From Trujillonella endophytica (GTDB lineage: Bacteria > Actinomycetota > Actinomycetes > Mycobacteriales > Geodermatophilaceae), in NCBI RefSeq assembly GCF_019799905.1, contig NZ_JABGCI010000012.1, forward strand, positions 62,001 to 126,000: a stretch of DNA of 64,000 bases, read 5' to 3'. The position numbers were made by a program, and so were the translations under genes. This document shows positions 1-8,400 of this stretch, piece by piece; position 1 is the first letter of the stretch; every line of letters starts with the position of its first letter. The notes under the pieces are model-generated. The model had not been told where the DNA came from, made no database searches, and saw only the letters and a program-made list of their open reading frames with translations.

Positions 1-1
1 T

Positions 2-1198
2 GGCATCGCGCCGAACGAGGCGATGCTCTACCTGGCCCGCGCCCTGCAGGGCGCCTTCGCCGCGCTGATGGCGCCGGCCGCGCTGTCGCTGCTGACCATC
101 ACGTTCACCGACCCCAAGGAGCGGGCGCGGGCGTTCGGCGTCTTCGGCGCCATCTCCGGCGGAGGTGCGGCGATCGGCCTGATCCTCGGCGGTGTGCTCA
201 CCGAGTACGCCTCGTGGCGCTGGACGCTGGGCGTGAACGTGCCCATCGCGCTGGCCGCCGCCGCCTTCGCCGTGCCGCTGGTCAAGGAGAGCCGGGCCGA
301 GGGCGACCGCCACTTCGACATCCCCGGTGTGCTGCTCTCCGCGGTCGGGCTGGTCAGCCTCGTGTACGGCTTCACGAAGGCCGCCGAGGAGGGCGTGGGC
401 TGGGGTGACCCGGTGACGATCACGCTGCTCGTCGTGGCCGTCGTCCTGCTGGCCGCCTTCGTGGTCTGGGAGACGCGCACGGCGCACCCGCTGCTGCCGC
501 TCCGCGTGGTGCTCGACAGGACCCGCGGTGGCTCCTACCTGCTGTTCCTGCTGGTGGGCGCCGGGCTGTTCGCGATGTTCCTGTTCCTGACGCTGTACTT
601 CCAGGAGACGCTGGGCTACACCCCGCTCGAGGCCGGCTGGGCGTTCCTGCCCTTCAGCGGCGGCATCATCCTGGGCGCGGGCGTCGTGTCGCAGCTGCTC
701 CCGAGGGTCGGGCCGCGGCCGCTGATCATCATCGGCTCCGTGATGGCCGTCGTGGGGATGCTCTCGCTGATCCGCATCGAGGCGGGCGACGACAGCTCGT
801 ACGTCAGCCAGGTGCTGCCCGCGATGCTGCTGCTCAGCCTCGGCCTGGCGGCGGTGTTCGTGCCGACGGCCAGCACCGCGCTCGTGGGCGTCGAGGCGCG
901 TGACACCGGCGTCGCCTCGGCGGTGCTCAACACCGCCCAGCAGGTCGGCGGCTCGCTGGGCCTGGCGATCCTCACCACGATCTTCGCGTCGTCGGTGACC
1001 GGCTGGTACGAGGACAACGCGGCGTCGCTGACCGATCCGGCCTTCGCCGCCACGGCCGAGGCGCAGGCGTCGGTGACCGGCTACCACGTGGCGTTCGCGG
1101 CGGCGTCGGGGCTGCTCCTGCTCGCGCTGATCGTGGGGGCCGTGTTCATCCGCGCCAAGAAGGAGGACCTGCCGACCGAGGGCGCCATCGCCGCCTGA
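2..1198 (+). CDS. MFS drug exporter, DHA2 type, 5' truncated by window edge
   Basis: This is the C-terminal ~398 residues of a major facilitator superfamily exporter of the EmrB/QacA (DHA2, 14-helix) type, which pumps drugs or other small molecules out against protons. The frame is open to the left edge, so the real start lies outside the window. What is visible is a series of hydrophobic segments separated by short loops, starting in the GIAPNEAMLYLARALQG region (the helix 4 area of the family), a conserved glycine-rich QVGGSLGLAI stretch near the end, and a short basic cytoplasmic tail (RAKKEDL). A strong hairpin follows the stop, so the gene probably ends its transcript. Substrate cannot be told from sequence. 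Confidence 0.9.
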   Translation, partial: GIAPNEAMLYLARALQGAFAALMAPAALSLLTITFTDPKERARAFGVFGAISGGGAAIGLILGGVLTEYASWRWTLGVNVPIALAAAAFAVPLVKESRAEGDRHFDIPGVLLSAVGLVSLVYGFTKAAEEGVGWGDPVTITLLVVAVVLLAAFVVWETRTAHPLLPLRVVLDRTRGGSYLLFLLVGAGLFAMFLFLTLYFQETLGYTPLEAGWAFLPFSGGIILGAGVVSQLLPRVGPRPLIIIGSVMAVVGMLSLIRIEAGDDSSYVSQVLPAMLLLSLGLAAVFVPTASTALVGVEARDTGVASAVLNTAQQVGGSLGLAILTTIFASSVTGWYEDNAASLTDPAFAATAEAQASVTGYHVAFAAASGLLLLALIVGAVFIRAKKEDLPTEGAIAA

Positions 1199-1215
1199 CG
1201 GCAGTTCCGTGCGCG

Positions 1216-1251
1216 ACGGCGCCGGTGGTCCTCCGGGACCGCCGGCGCCGT
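1216..1251 (+). terminator. Strong GC hairpin after the MFS gene
   Basis: Two 16-base arms (1216-1231 and 1236-1251) pair almost perfectly, with a single G-U wobble and a 4-base loop. The structure begins 18 bases after the MFS stop codon. There is no T-tract, which is common for actinobacterial intrinsic terminators. Confidence 0.7.
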
Positions 1252-1329
1252 TCGCGTCGTACGGGTTCCGGATCGCCGCTCGCGGGTGTAGACCGGAACG
1301 ACCGGGGGACGTCGACCGGAGGGATCCCG

Positions 1330-1734
1330 ATGACGACGACCGAGGTACGCGGACCGGAGCAGATCGAGGACGCGGCGATCGAGTACGTGATCGAGCGCGA
1401 GCGTGCCGAGGGGCGGGCGGCCCGCGACTCCCGGGGCCAGGGGGTCGCCGACGTGGTGAGCGGCGACCGGGTCATCGAGGTCAAGGCCCACGGCACGTCC
1501 TCGCGCGGCCACGAGCTCTGGCTCGACTGCAGCCAGTACATCGCCGCGAAGGGCGACCCCGACCGCATCTGGCTGTACCTGGTGGAGAACGTGGCGCAGG
1601 GCGACCCGGCGGAGTTCCGGCTCATCCGGCTCGGCGGGCACCGCCTGCAGGAACTGCTGGAGCGGGCCCGGGAGCAGCGCTTCTGGACCGTGCCGGTGCC
1701 GGTGCGGGTGTACGACGAGGCCGAGGAGGACTGA
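1330..1734 (+). CDS. DUF3883 domain protein (NO VEIN C-terminal type)
   Basis: A 134-residue protein that resembles the DUF3883 domain, also known from the C-terminus of plant NO VEIN and from several bacterial defence helicases. The motif VIEVKAHGTS, followed by an aromatic-rich stretch LWLDCSQY, has the beta-hairpin E-x-K arrangement of restriction-endonuclease-like folds, though nuclease activity is not proven for the family. The ATG at 1330 follows a good ribosome site (GGAGGG). It is monocistronic, bounded by a hairpin on each side. Function unknown. Confidence 0.7.
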   Translation: MTTTEVRGPEQIEDAAIEYVIERERAEGRAARDSRGQGVADVVSGDRVIEVKAHGTSSRGHELWLDCSQYIAAKGDPDRIWLYLVENVAQGDPAEFRLIRLGGHRLQELLERAREQRFWTVPVPVRVYDEAEED

Positions 1735-1741
1735 GCGCGGA

Positions 1742-1767
1742 GGCCGGGAGCGCCCCGGCTCCCGGCC
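1742..1767. terminator. Bidirectional hairpin terminator between convergent genes
   Basis: A perfect 10-bp stem (GGCCGGGAGC pairing with GCTCCCGGCC) with a 6-base loop sits exactly between the stop codons of the convergent DUF3883 and DUF4407 genes. Confidence 0.75.
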
Positions 1768-1773
1768 GGCCCG

Positions 1774-3102
1774 TCAGGCCATGCCCGCCATCGAGTCGTC
1801 GACGGCGTGCGCCAGGTCGTCGGTCCCCAGCTGGTCGTCCCGCCAGCGGTCGACCTGCCGGCGGGTGACGTCCAGCTGGGCCTCGAGCACCATGCCGGTG
1901 GCCCGCGACTCGGCCTCGAGGGTGCGCGCCGCGCGCGCCTCCGCGGCGGCCAGCGCCGACCGGGCGAGGGCGTCGGCCTCCTCGTACTCGGCCTGCAGGC
2001 GCAGCCGGACCCGCTCCTCCGTCTGCTCCTCGTCGAGCTTGAGCAGGCGCTCGTAGAGGGACGGCGGGGCGAGCGCGAGCATCGTCTTGAAGATGATCGG
2101 CAGGCACTCGAGCGCGGTCATGAAGGCGAAGAGCATCCAGTGCGCGGTGGCCAACGCTGGGTCTCGCTCTCCGAGCCGATCGAGAGCGCTCAGCCGCGCG
2201 AGGATGCCGTCGCTGTCGCCGACGGCGGCCTCGTGCGCGGCGACCTCGGCGGCGCGGGCCTCCTCGGCGTCGGCGACGTCGGTCTGCAGTGCCGCGAGGG
2301 CGACCTGCTGGTCGGCCTTGTTCTGCTCGTCCTGCGCCGTGAGCTCGGTGAACGTGGTCGCCTTGAGTGCCGCGAGCTCGGCGGTGAGGGCGTCGCGCTC
2401 GGCCTCCAGCCGCTCCATCTCCAGCCGCTTCGCCTCCGTGACCGGGCCGAGGCCGCGGTCGCCGGTCCCACCGGTGCCGTCGAGCTCCGCGAGGTAGGCG
2501 TCCCGCGCGGCGATGTACAGGGCCGTGACCTCGTCGAGGCGGCGCTGGAGGTCGGCGACGGCCGGGTCCTGGTCGACGTCGGCCTGGGTGACGCCGTCGG
2601 CGATGTCCGCCTGCAGGTCGGCGATCTGCTGACGCTTGGCCGGAAGCTCGGCGTACCGGCTGTCGGTGGCGAGCTGCTCGGTGAAGGCGTCCTCGTCCTC
2701 CGCGGCCATCACCTGGATCTCGGTGTCGATCTCGGACTCGAAGACGGCGAGCGTGAGCGGCGTCGAGACGACGGCGCCGATCAGCAGCGCCAGCAGCACG
2801 CGCGGCAGCGCCATGCCGAGCGTGCCCCACGTCGTCGCCAGCCGCGGCGAGGAGACGACCAGCCAGCGGTCGAGGTTGAGGATCACCAGGCCCCAGGCCA
2901 GCCCACCGACGAGGGCGAACGGCAGCCAGAGGTGCAGCGCGAGGTGGAGGGCGTAGGTCGCCGAGACGACGGCGATCCCGGCCACCGACGCCAGGACCGC
3001 GCCCATGGCGATCTGCTTGGTGCGCTCCTTGGGCGCCTGGCGCAGGACGTCGCGGTTCGCGCCCGCGACGGTCAGGAAGAACTCGCCGAGCCTCGCCCTC
3101 AT
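1774..3102 (-). CDS. DUF4407 membrane and coiled-coil protein
   Basis: A 442-residue protein of the DUF4407 family. Near the N-terminus are hydrophobic segments at about residues 33-52, 60-80 and 95-125, the last followed by a family-typical acidic stretch. A long Ala/Glu-rich region with coiled-coil character covers roughly 135-270. A further hydrophobic helix (about 292-315, WMLFAFMTALECLPIIF) and a second charged helical region follow. This topology (membrane anchor, long helical arm, anchor) is typical of the family, which has no established function. Its ATG overlaps the stop of the gene at 3099-3965, so the two are translationally coupled. Confidence 0.85.
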   Translation of the reverse strand: MRARLGEFFLTVAGANRDVLRQAPKERTKQIAMGAVLASVAGIAVVSATYALHLALHLWLPFALVGGLAWGLVILNLDRWLVVSSPRLATTWGTLGMALPRVLLALLIGAVVSTPLTLAVFESEIDTEIQVMAAEDEDAFTEQLATDSRYAELPAKRQQIADLQADIADGVTQADVDQDPAVADLQRRLDEVTALYIAARDAYLAELDGTGGTGDRGLGPVTEAKRLEMERLEAERDALTAELAALKATTFTELTAQDEQNKADQQVALAALQTDVADAEEARAAEVAAHEAAVGDSDGILARLSALDRLGERDPALATAHWMLFAFMTALECLPIIFKTMLALAPPSLYERLLKLDEEQTEERVRLRLQAEYEEADALARSALAAAEARAARTLEAESRATGMVLEAQLDVTRRQVDRWRDDQLGTDDLAHAVDDSMAGMA

Positions 3103-3965
3103 CGCGCGTCCGCCGACCCGCCGAGACGCGCGCGCAGCGAGGCCGGCACGCCGACGAGTCCGGTCGGCGCGGGCCTGCGCGGGCGCACGCCGTCCTGGGC
3201 GGCCCAGAGGGCGTCGAGGCGCCGGGCGATCGGTGCGCCGGCGCCGACGGTCGCGGCGACGTCCAGGTGCAGGGTCACGGGCGGTGGCGCGGAGACGGTG
3301 GGCAGGTGCAGCTGAGGCACGGCCGTGGCCACCACCGCCGACGTCGCGACCGGCGTCGACCCGTGCCGGTTGCGGCCGATGACCTCGACCGGCCGGGTGC
3401 GGTCGATCCGCGCGAGCGCCTCACCGCAGGCGGGGTAGCCGCGCCGGCCGTCGACGACGACGTCGGAGGCGTGCTCGAAGCACCAGGTGACGCTCACGCT
3501 CGAGCCGGGGCGGACGATGTTGTGGCTCACCGACAGGGCACGCAGCACCGGCGCCTGCTCGACCGGCGTCTCCCCGCCGGTGGGCACGCCGTGCCGGCAG
3601 GTGACCAGCGGCGGCTCGGTGGACTCCGCGGGGGCCTCCCGGCGCTCGGCGTCCGCCTGGCGCGCGTCGCTGATCCAGCGGTCGGTCCACGGCAGCGTGG
3701 CCTCGCGGTCGTTGGCCTTGTCCCGCTTCGGGTAGCGCGGTCCCGCGTCGCGCCACCCCTTCGCCCGCAGCCAGGCGAGCAGGAGCAGCACGAGGAAGGA
3801 CCACAGGAAGATCTCGGCCAGGTCGACGAGGAAGCCGGCGACGCGGTCCGCCTCGAGGTGGCCACTCCACGTGGTGTTGTTGCTCAGCGCGACGACGCCC
3901 CCCAGCAGCATGAGCAGCGCCCAGCCGACCACGAGCGGATCCCGGCGCAGCGGTTCCCGGAACAT
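3099..3965 (-). CDS. Membrane protein of unknown function, coupled to DUF4407
   Basis: A 288-residue protein. I placed the start at the ATG at 3965 because GGGGGAG lies just upstream; an in-frame start at 3995 would add ten residues with no ribosome site. Two hydrophobic helices (about residues 13-30 and 43-65) are followed by a basic segment, and then a domain whose sequence (SVSHNIVRPGSSVSVTWCFEHA) suggests an Ig-like beta-sandwich, with two cysteines and a final charged tail. No family was recognised. It is the first gene of a two-gene unit with the DUF4407 protein (ATGA overlap), so the two may form one membrane complex. Confidence 0.75.
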   Translation of the reverse strand: MFREPLRRDPLVVGWALLMLLGGVVALSNNTTWSGHLEADRVAGFLVDLAEIFLWSFLVLLLLAWLRAKGWRDAGPRYPKRDKANDREATLPWTDRWISDARQADAERREAPAESTEPPLVTCRHGVPTGGETPVEQAPVLRALSVSHNIVRPGSSVSVTWCFEHASDVVVDGRRGYPACGEALARIDRTRPVEVIGRNRHGSTPVATSAVVATAVPQLHLPTVSAPPPVTLHLDVAATVGAGAPIARRLDALWAAQDGVRPRRPAPTGLVGVPASLRARLGGSADAR

Positions 3966-4146
3966 CTCTCCCCCAGCGTGCGGCTCCCGCCGCACGAGTC
4001 GTTCACGTGCACGACGAACTCGACCGAATCGGCCGACCGCGTTCTGCTTACCGTGCGTGACCGCGGGAGTGAACGGCCGTCACCCGAAGGAGGACGGCGG
4101 GGCGGCTGCGACTACTCCATGTGGGTCAGGCGGCAGGCTGTGCGCC

Positions 4147-5049
4147 GTGACGTCCTCCGAAGGGCCGGAGTGGCCTCGTCCCGCGGGGCGCGGCCCGGTG
4201 GTCGCGCTGGGCAAGCTGGTCGCCGACCAGGTGCTGGAGCTGAGCGGGCCGCTGGTGGTCGGCGGTCAGCAGCGGGTCGTGCGGACGACGACCGCGGGCG
4301 GCGCGGCGGCCAACGTGACGGCCGGACTGGCCCGGCTCGGGGTGCCGGCGCGGCTCGCCGGGTGGGCGGGTGCCGATCCGCTGGCCGACGGGCTCCTGGC
4401 CGGGCTGGCGTCGCGAGGGGTGGAGATCGCCGTCGTGCGCCGCGGCCGGGCACCGCTGACGACGGTCCTGGTCCACCCCGACGCCGAGCGGACGATGCTC
4501 ACCGACCGCGGCGAGGGCGGGCTCGAGGTCGGCGACGTCGGGCCGTCGTGGGTGGCCGGCGCCGCCGTCGTCCACCTGGACGGCTACGACCTGCTGCGCT
4601 CCCCACGCGCGCTGGCCGCGGCGGCCGCGCTGGCGCACGACGCCGGGGTGCCGGTGAGCGCCGACGTGGCGGCGGCAACCCGGATCGCTCGCCACGGGGT
4701 CGACGGGTACGTCGAGCTGCTGGCCGCGCTGCAGGCCGACCTGCTGCTCTGCAACGCGCCGGAGGCGGAGGTGCTGGGGCTGTCAGGCGCTCTGCCCGAC
4801 TGGGCGCCGGGACTGGTGTTCGTGCACGCGGGGGCGTCGCCGACGCGGGTGCGGACGCGTGCGGGGGCATGGGAGGTGCCGGTGCCGCCGGTCCCCCACG
4901 TGCGGGACACCACCGGCTGCGGCGACGCCTTCGCCGCCGGCGTGCTGGCGGGGTGGCGGGCCGGCGTCCCCGTGCTGGAGGCGGTGGAGGACGGCCACGC
5001 GGCGGCCGCGGTGGTGGCGGGCGTGATCGGGGCCCAGCCGCCGTCCTGA
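4147..5049 (+). CDS. PfkB-family carbohydrate kinase
   Basis: A 300-residue kinase of the ribokinase/PfkB family, which transfers phosphate from ATP to a sugar or nucleoside hydroxyl. Visible signatures are the N-terminal GGAAANVTAGLARLG (PfkB signature 1 region) and the C-terminal DTTGCGDAFAAGVLAG (signature 2, containing the catalytic base Asp and the anion hole). Length fits the family (about 300). The GTG at 4147 gives a normal N-terminus (GPVVALGKLVADQV); a longer upstream reading is low in family likeness. The substrate cannot be assigned: neighbours give no pathway clue. Confidence 0.85.
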   Translation: MTSSEGPEWPRPAGRGPVVALGKLVADQVLELSGPLVVGGQQRVVRTTTAGGAAANVTAGLARLGVPARLAGWAGADPLADGLLAGLASRGVEIAVVRRGRAPLTTVLVHPDAERTMLTDRGEGGLEVGDVGPSWVAGAAVVHLDGYDLLRSPRALAAAAALAHDAGVPVSADVAAATRIARHGVDGYVELLAALQADLLLCNAPEAEVLGLSGALPDWAPGLVFVHAGASPTRVRTRAGAWEVPVPPVPHVRDTTGCGDAFAAGVLAGWRAGVPVLEAVEDGHAAAAVVAGVIGAQPPS

Positions 5050-5107
5050 CGCACGACGACCTCGGGCCCCTGCTGCGGCGACGGCCTCCGCTGCTCCGAG
5101 GAGGAGC

Positions 5108-5680
5108 TCAGCGTGCGCAGTTCGGGCAGCGGCCGCTCGGCGGCAGCTGCAGGTAACAGGTGGAGCAGATCGCCACGGGACGCGGATCGCGCTTGAGGGC
5201 GCGCGCCCGGGCCGCGGCGACCTTCACGGTGTGGGCGGGGCGCCCGCCCCCCTTCGGCAGCTCGGCGCCGAAGAACTCGTAGCACCGCAGCCGCGCCTCC
5301 GCGGCGTGCTGGTCCAGGTCGTCCGGCACGTCTTCCCCGTCGAGGCGGGGGACGATGGCGTAGCCGGGCCCGACCTCGCCGGTCTGCCGCACGCACAGGG
5401 AGGTCAGCGGCGGTTCACCCCGGCGGTGGCCGTCCTCCGCGACGGGGCCGAGGATCTTCGCGGCGAGCCGGCCCGGCTGCATCCCCGTCTCGAACCCGGT
5501 CGCGTCGAACACGCGGGCGGTCAGCTCCCCGTAGGTGAGGTAGCCGCCGTACCGGCCGGCCGTCGCGACGAGCTCCTCGCGGGCCGCCGCGATCCACGCC
5601 TCGTTGGCCTCGTCGAAGGGGACCGGGGCTCCGTCGCTTCGTCGCCAGGTACCGCGGAGACCGTCGCCATCAGAAGCCAT
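5108..5680 (-). CDS. Conserved hypothetical protein with C-terminal zinc ribbon
   Basis: About 190 residues. The ATG at 5680 was preferred; an in-frame ATG at 5698 would add six residues. The N-terminal half (YLTYGELTARVFDATGFETG) looks like a small helical DNA-binding type domain, and the C-terminus carries CSTCYLQLPPSGRCPNC, a CxxC-x10-CxxC zinc ribbon. This suggests a nucleic-acid-binding protein, but I do not recognise the family. It stands alone, convergent with the PfkB kinase gene. Confidence 0.7.
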   Translation of the reverse strand: MASDGDGLRGTWRRSDGAPVPFDEANEAWIAAAREELVATAGRYGGYLTYGELTARVFDATGFETGMQPGRLAAKILGPVAEDGHRRGEPPLTSLCVRQTGEVGPGYAIVPRLDGEDVPDDLDQHAAEARLRCYEFFGAELPKGGGRPAHTVKVAAARARALKRDPRPVAICSTCYLQLPPSGRCPNCAR

Positions 5681-5783
5681 GACCGCGACGGTACGCATAC
5701 GGCCCACCCCGGGAAGCCACGCGGCGCGCCGCGCCGGCCCGCAAACCCACCCCGGCGCCGTCGTGGGTGGCCGCGGCGACGAG

Positions 5784-6044
5784 TCAGGGGCGGGTGAAAC
5801 CGAGCTGCAGCCGCAGCGGGCCGCCGGTGAGGACGACGCCCGACCCGCTCGCGGAGGCCCGCAGGCGCACCCGTGACCATCGCTGCCAGGCGATCCGCAC
5901 ATCGACAGACGACGCCGTCGGCGCCTCGTCCGCAGGGCGCTCGGGCTCGGACCGCGGCGGGCTGGGAGCCGCCGGAGGAGCAACCTGGCGCAGGTCGGCC
6001 AGGAGATCGTCGCGCAGATCGGAGCTGCGGGAAGGACTGGTCAT
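5784..6044 (-). CDS. Small protein coupled to ParA-like ATPase
   Basis: An 86-residue protein whose ATG at 6044 overlaps the ParA stop codon (ATGA). It has a proline-rich linker in the middle and a short C-terminal beta-rich part (GSGVVLTGGPLRLQLGF). The gene order, an ATPase followed by a tiny adaptor, is that of ParA partners that stimulate ATPase or link it to cargo, but there is no recognisable ParB or adaptor motif. Function is inferred only from coupling. Confidence 0.65.
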   Translation of the reverse strand: MTSPSRSSDLRDDLLADLRQVAPPAAPSPPRSEPERPADEAPTASSVDVRIAWQRWSRVRLRASASGSGVVLTGGPLRLQLGFTRP

Positions 6045-6811
6045 GCGGCGACTCCTCGGTCGGTGGCCCCGAGGAGTTCCTCGGTGAGCGCGGCGTACGC
6101 GGCGGCGATGGGGCTGGCGGGCGAGGTGAGGACGACGGGGCGCTTCGCCAGCGTGCTCGCGGGCACGCGGCGCGACATCGGGACCCGTGCCCGCAGCACC
6201 GGCAGGCCGCTGGCGTCGAGCGCCGCGGCCACGTCCCGCGCGGCGCGCCCCCGGGGATCCCAGGAGGCGCAGACGACCCCGCGCAGGACGGCGGAGGTGT
6301 TCTCGTACGCGCGCTGCTGCTCCACGAACGCCGCCACCCTCGCCGCGCCGAGCGCGGAGCCGGGGTCGCTGGTGAACACCGTCAGCACGGAGTCGGCGGC
6401 GCAGACGGCGGCGAGCGTGAGCGCCCCGAGGTCGCCGCGGGTGTCCAGCACCACGTGGTCGTAGGCATCCCACAGCGGCCGCAGCGCGCGGCGGATGCTG
6501 GTCGTCAGTCCACCGCTGGCCGCCAGCCGTACGGCGACGGACTCGAGCGACTGGTGCGACGGCAGCAGGTCCACGCCGGGGGCGACGTCGTGCCGGATCA
6601 CCGGGCGCGCATCGGCCGGCGGGTCCTCGAGCAGCGCACCCAAGCTGTCGTCCGGGCCCTTGGCGACGACGCCGAACGCGCGGCCGAGGCTGTCCTGGGG
6701 GTCGACGTCGACCGCCAGGACCCGTCCGGAGGCTGCCAGGGTGACGGCCAGGTTCGCCGCGACCGTCGTCTTGCCGACACCGCCCTTGGAGGAGCAGATC
6801 GCGAGGCGCAT
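6041..6811 (-). CDS. Orphan ParA/MinD-family ATPase
   Basis: A 256-residue P-loop ATPase of the deviant Walker A class. Residues 1-16 carry the motif KGGVGKTT with the signature lysine, followed by AVDVDPQDSLGRAFG (the A' region) and VVLDTRGD (Walker B). Such proteins position chromosomes, plasmids or protein assemblies on the nucleoid or membrane. There is no ParB, no parS-like cluster and no replication gene next to it, so it is probably an orphan cargo-positioning ATPase rather than the chromosome segregation ParA. It is co-translated with the small protein at 5784-6044. Confidence 0.88.
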   Translation of the reverse strand: MRLAICSSKGGVGKTTVAANLAVTLAASGRVLAVDVDPQDSLGRAFGVVAKGPDDSLGALLEDPPADARPVIRHDVAPGVDLLPSHQSLESVAVRLAASGGLTTSIRRALRPLWDAYDHVVLDTRGDLGALTLAAVCAADSVLTVFTSDPGSALGAARVAAFVEQQRAYENTSAVLRGVVCASWDPRGRAARDVAAALDASGLPVLRARVPMSRRVPASTLAKRPVVLTSPASPIAAAYAALTEELLGATDRGVAA

Positions 6812-7169
6812 GCGAGGAGTGTGCGTGGAGTCCGTACAGCGACCGGCGGAGCCGTGCCGGGCAGGCGCAGCGAATCGGTCCCACGAGCCGCAGGGTTCGC
6901 ACCCGCCTCCACGGCACCCCGGCGGCAGAGGGTGTCAGGAGGTCGGCGTCCGGAGGAAAGACGCTCCTCCATCGGCTCGACGGGGGTCCGCACGGACAGC
7001 TGCGCCGGCGCGCGGCCGCCGTCCGGCCCGGGGGCGGAAGGCGGCTCGGACGCACAGCGGTCGGCGTTCCGTCGGAACGCCGGCCGCTGGACCGTGTCGG
7101 ACCCAGGTCACCGGTGGCAACCGGTCACCCTGACGCCGTCGCGCGCGGGCGGGAACCTCCCCGCCGAGC
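6812..7169. other. Intergenic stretch with no gene seen
   Basis: I see no credible coding frame, RNA gene or repeat in this 358-base region. Its reading frames are arginine/proline-rich and lack ribosome sites. It presumably contains the promoter of the parA-like gene. Confidence 0.5.
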
Positions 7170-7334
7170 TCAGCGGGCGCGGGCGTCCGGGCGCGGCTCG
7201 GGACACGGCTGCGACGGCCGGAACCCGGCGTCGAAGCGGAGCGTGGGCTCGAGGGTGTCGTCGTCCGGCCGCGAGTGCCGCCCCGCACGGGGCAGCGCGA
7301 ACTCCGCGGTCTCGTCGAGCAGGTGCTTGGGCAC
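7170..7334 (-). CDS. Small paralogous protein A (54 aa, DETAEF motif)
   Basis: A 54-residue protein starting at a GTG preceded by GAAGG. Its sequence begins VPKHLLDETAEFALPRAG and ends with an LRFDAGFRPSQP tail. A second gene in this window, at 12685-12870, encodes a clear paralogue: KHLLDETAEFALPRAGRH aligns with RHLNDETAEFKMPRPGKH, then an acidic DDD patch and TLRFDAGFR aligning with TQRFDPGFR. Two conserved copies argue that both are real genes. No known family was recognised; no membrane segment or cysteine pair is present. Confidence 0.7.
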   Translation of the reverse strand: MPKHLLDETAEFALPRAGRHSRPDDDTLEPTLRFDAGFRPSQPCPEPRPDARAR

Positions 7335-7448
7335 TCCTGCGTCCTTCCGTAGTCGGTCGTGTACGGAGGGTACGTAGCGGTGTCGGTCGTCGGCGAGGGG
7401 TGGAGGAGATGGCGCCGGTCACACCCGGTCCGCCTCAGCCGCCCCACG

Positions 7449-7934
7449 TCAGCCCTGTCGCAGGACTGCCGTCGACGCGCCGAGGGGCGCGTAGGCCTCG
7501 CGGCGGCGCGCCAGCCGGTCCAGCTCCCACGTCCACGGGATCCGGTTCGCCTTGCGCTCGTTGTGGGGTCCGCAGAGAGCCTGTCCGTTCGCGAGGCTGG
7601 TCGCGCCGCCCCGGCTGTGCGGGTGCACGTGGTCGGCCTGCAGGCGCTCGGTCGCCGTGCACCGGCCGAACAGCCACGAGTGGTGCTCGCAGCGGTGACC
7701 CGCGCGCGCCAGGACGGCGTACCGGTCGGCTCCGACGAAGAGCCGCCGTGGGTCCTTGGCGTGTCGTCCGTGGACGAGGATCCGGATCGCGCGGACCAGC
7801 CGGCCCATGATGGCCAGCCCGAGCAGGGCGGCGAGCCAGGGATGGGCGACGCCTGCGTCGACGAGGGACGACAGGAGCTCCGTCAGCTCGGTCTCCGCGT
7901 CCGCCCCGTGTGCCTGCGCCGGTTCATGCCTCAT
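7449..7934 (-). CDS. HNH endonuclease domain protein with membrane segment
   Basis: A 161-residue protein. The N-terminal third holds a hydrophobic segment (about residues 31-53, AHPWLAALLGLAIMGRLVRA). The C-terminal half has an HNH core: CEHHSWLFGRC supplies zinc-like ligands, LQADHVHPHSRGG the catalytic histidine region, and LCGPHNERKAN the final HN. This is the classic small HNH nuclease layout. Substrate and biological role are unknown; standing alone it could be a phage-type or chromosomal HNH gene. The membrane segment is unusual for the group. Confidence 0.8.
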   Translation of the reverse strand: MRHEPAQAHGADAETELTELLSSLVDAGVAHPWLAALLGLAIMGRLVRAIRILVHGRHAKDPRRLFVGADRYAVLARAGHRCEHHSWLFGRCTATERLQADHVHPHSRGGATSLANGQALCGPHNERKANRIPWTWELDRLARRREAYAPLGASTAVLRQG

Positions 7935-8112
7935 GACGTGCCATCGAGCACGGGGCGTCAGAGCTTGAGGGTCCGTTCGAGGATTCCCCCGACCGACGTA
8001 CGGGCGGGGCGGTCGACGGCGGTGGTGCGCGAGCAGCGGTCGGACTCGGGCGGAGCGCGAATCCGATATCGGCGGGCACCTGGAGACGAGAAGGCCCGTC
8101 CCGGTGCAGCGC

Positions 8113-8400
8113 CTACTCGTCGACGGCGGCGGCCTCCCACCGACGGATCTCGTCGTCCTCGACCTCCTCGACGGTGGCCCAGAAGTCGGCGACGGTGAAC
8201 GGGTAGAGCATGCCGATGGCGCCGGTGCCGGCGCCGATCTCGATCCCGTCGTCCATCTGCTCGACCCACAGGTCGGCGTCGCAGTCCCCGTCGACCAGCT
8301 CGGCGAGCTCCTCGACCGTGGTCGCGCCCGTGGCCCAGAGGAGGTCCGGGAGGCTGACGACGATCGTGGACACGTCCGGGTGGTCGGGTGCGGCGCTCAC
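8113..8400 (-). CDS. Small acidic protein, last gene of the MBL-nuclease operon
   Basis: A 95-residue, strongly acidic protein. The GTG at 8400 overlaps the stop of the nuclease-like gene (GTGA), which decides the start. There is a mixed helical/beta sequence with a Trp-rich C-terminal helix (FWATVEEVEDDEIRRW). No domain is recognised. The acidity and coupling to a possible nuclease would suit a DNA mimic or immunity partner, but this is speculation. Confidence 0.7.
   Translation of the reverse strand: MSAAPDHPDVSTIVVSLPDLLWATGATTVEELAELVDGDCDADLWVEQMDDGIEIGAGTGAIGMLYPFTVADFWATVEEVEDDEIRRWEAAAVDE

Noticed and set aside
3267..5156. Long plus-strand frame (629 codons) over the membrane-protein and PfkB region
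   Set aside because: Arginine/proline-rich GC-skewed shadow opposite real genes, with no domain and no ribosome site; two real genes on other frames explain the region.
5873..7810. Long plus-strand frame opposite the parA-like gene and the HNH gene
   Set aside because: Antisense to recognisable ParA and HNH proteins; composition is typical of an out-of-frame GC-rich shadow.
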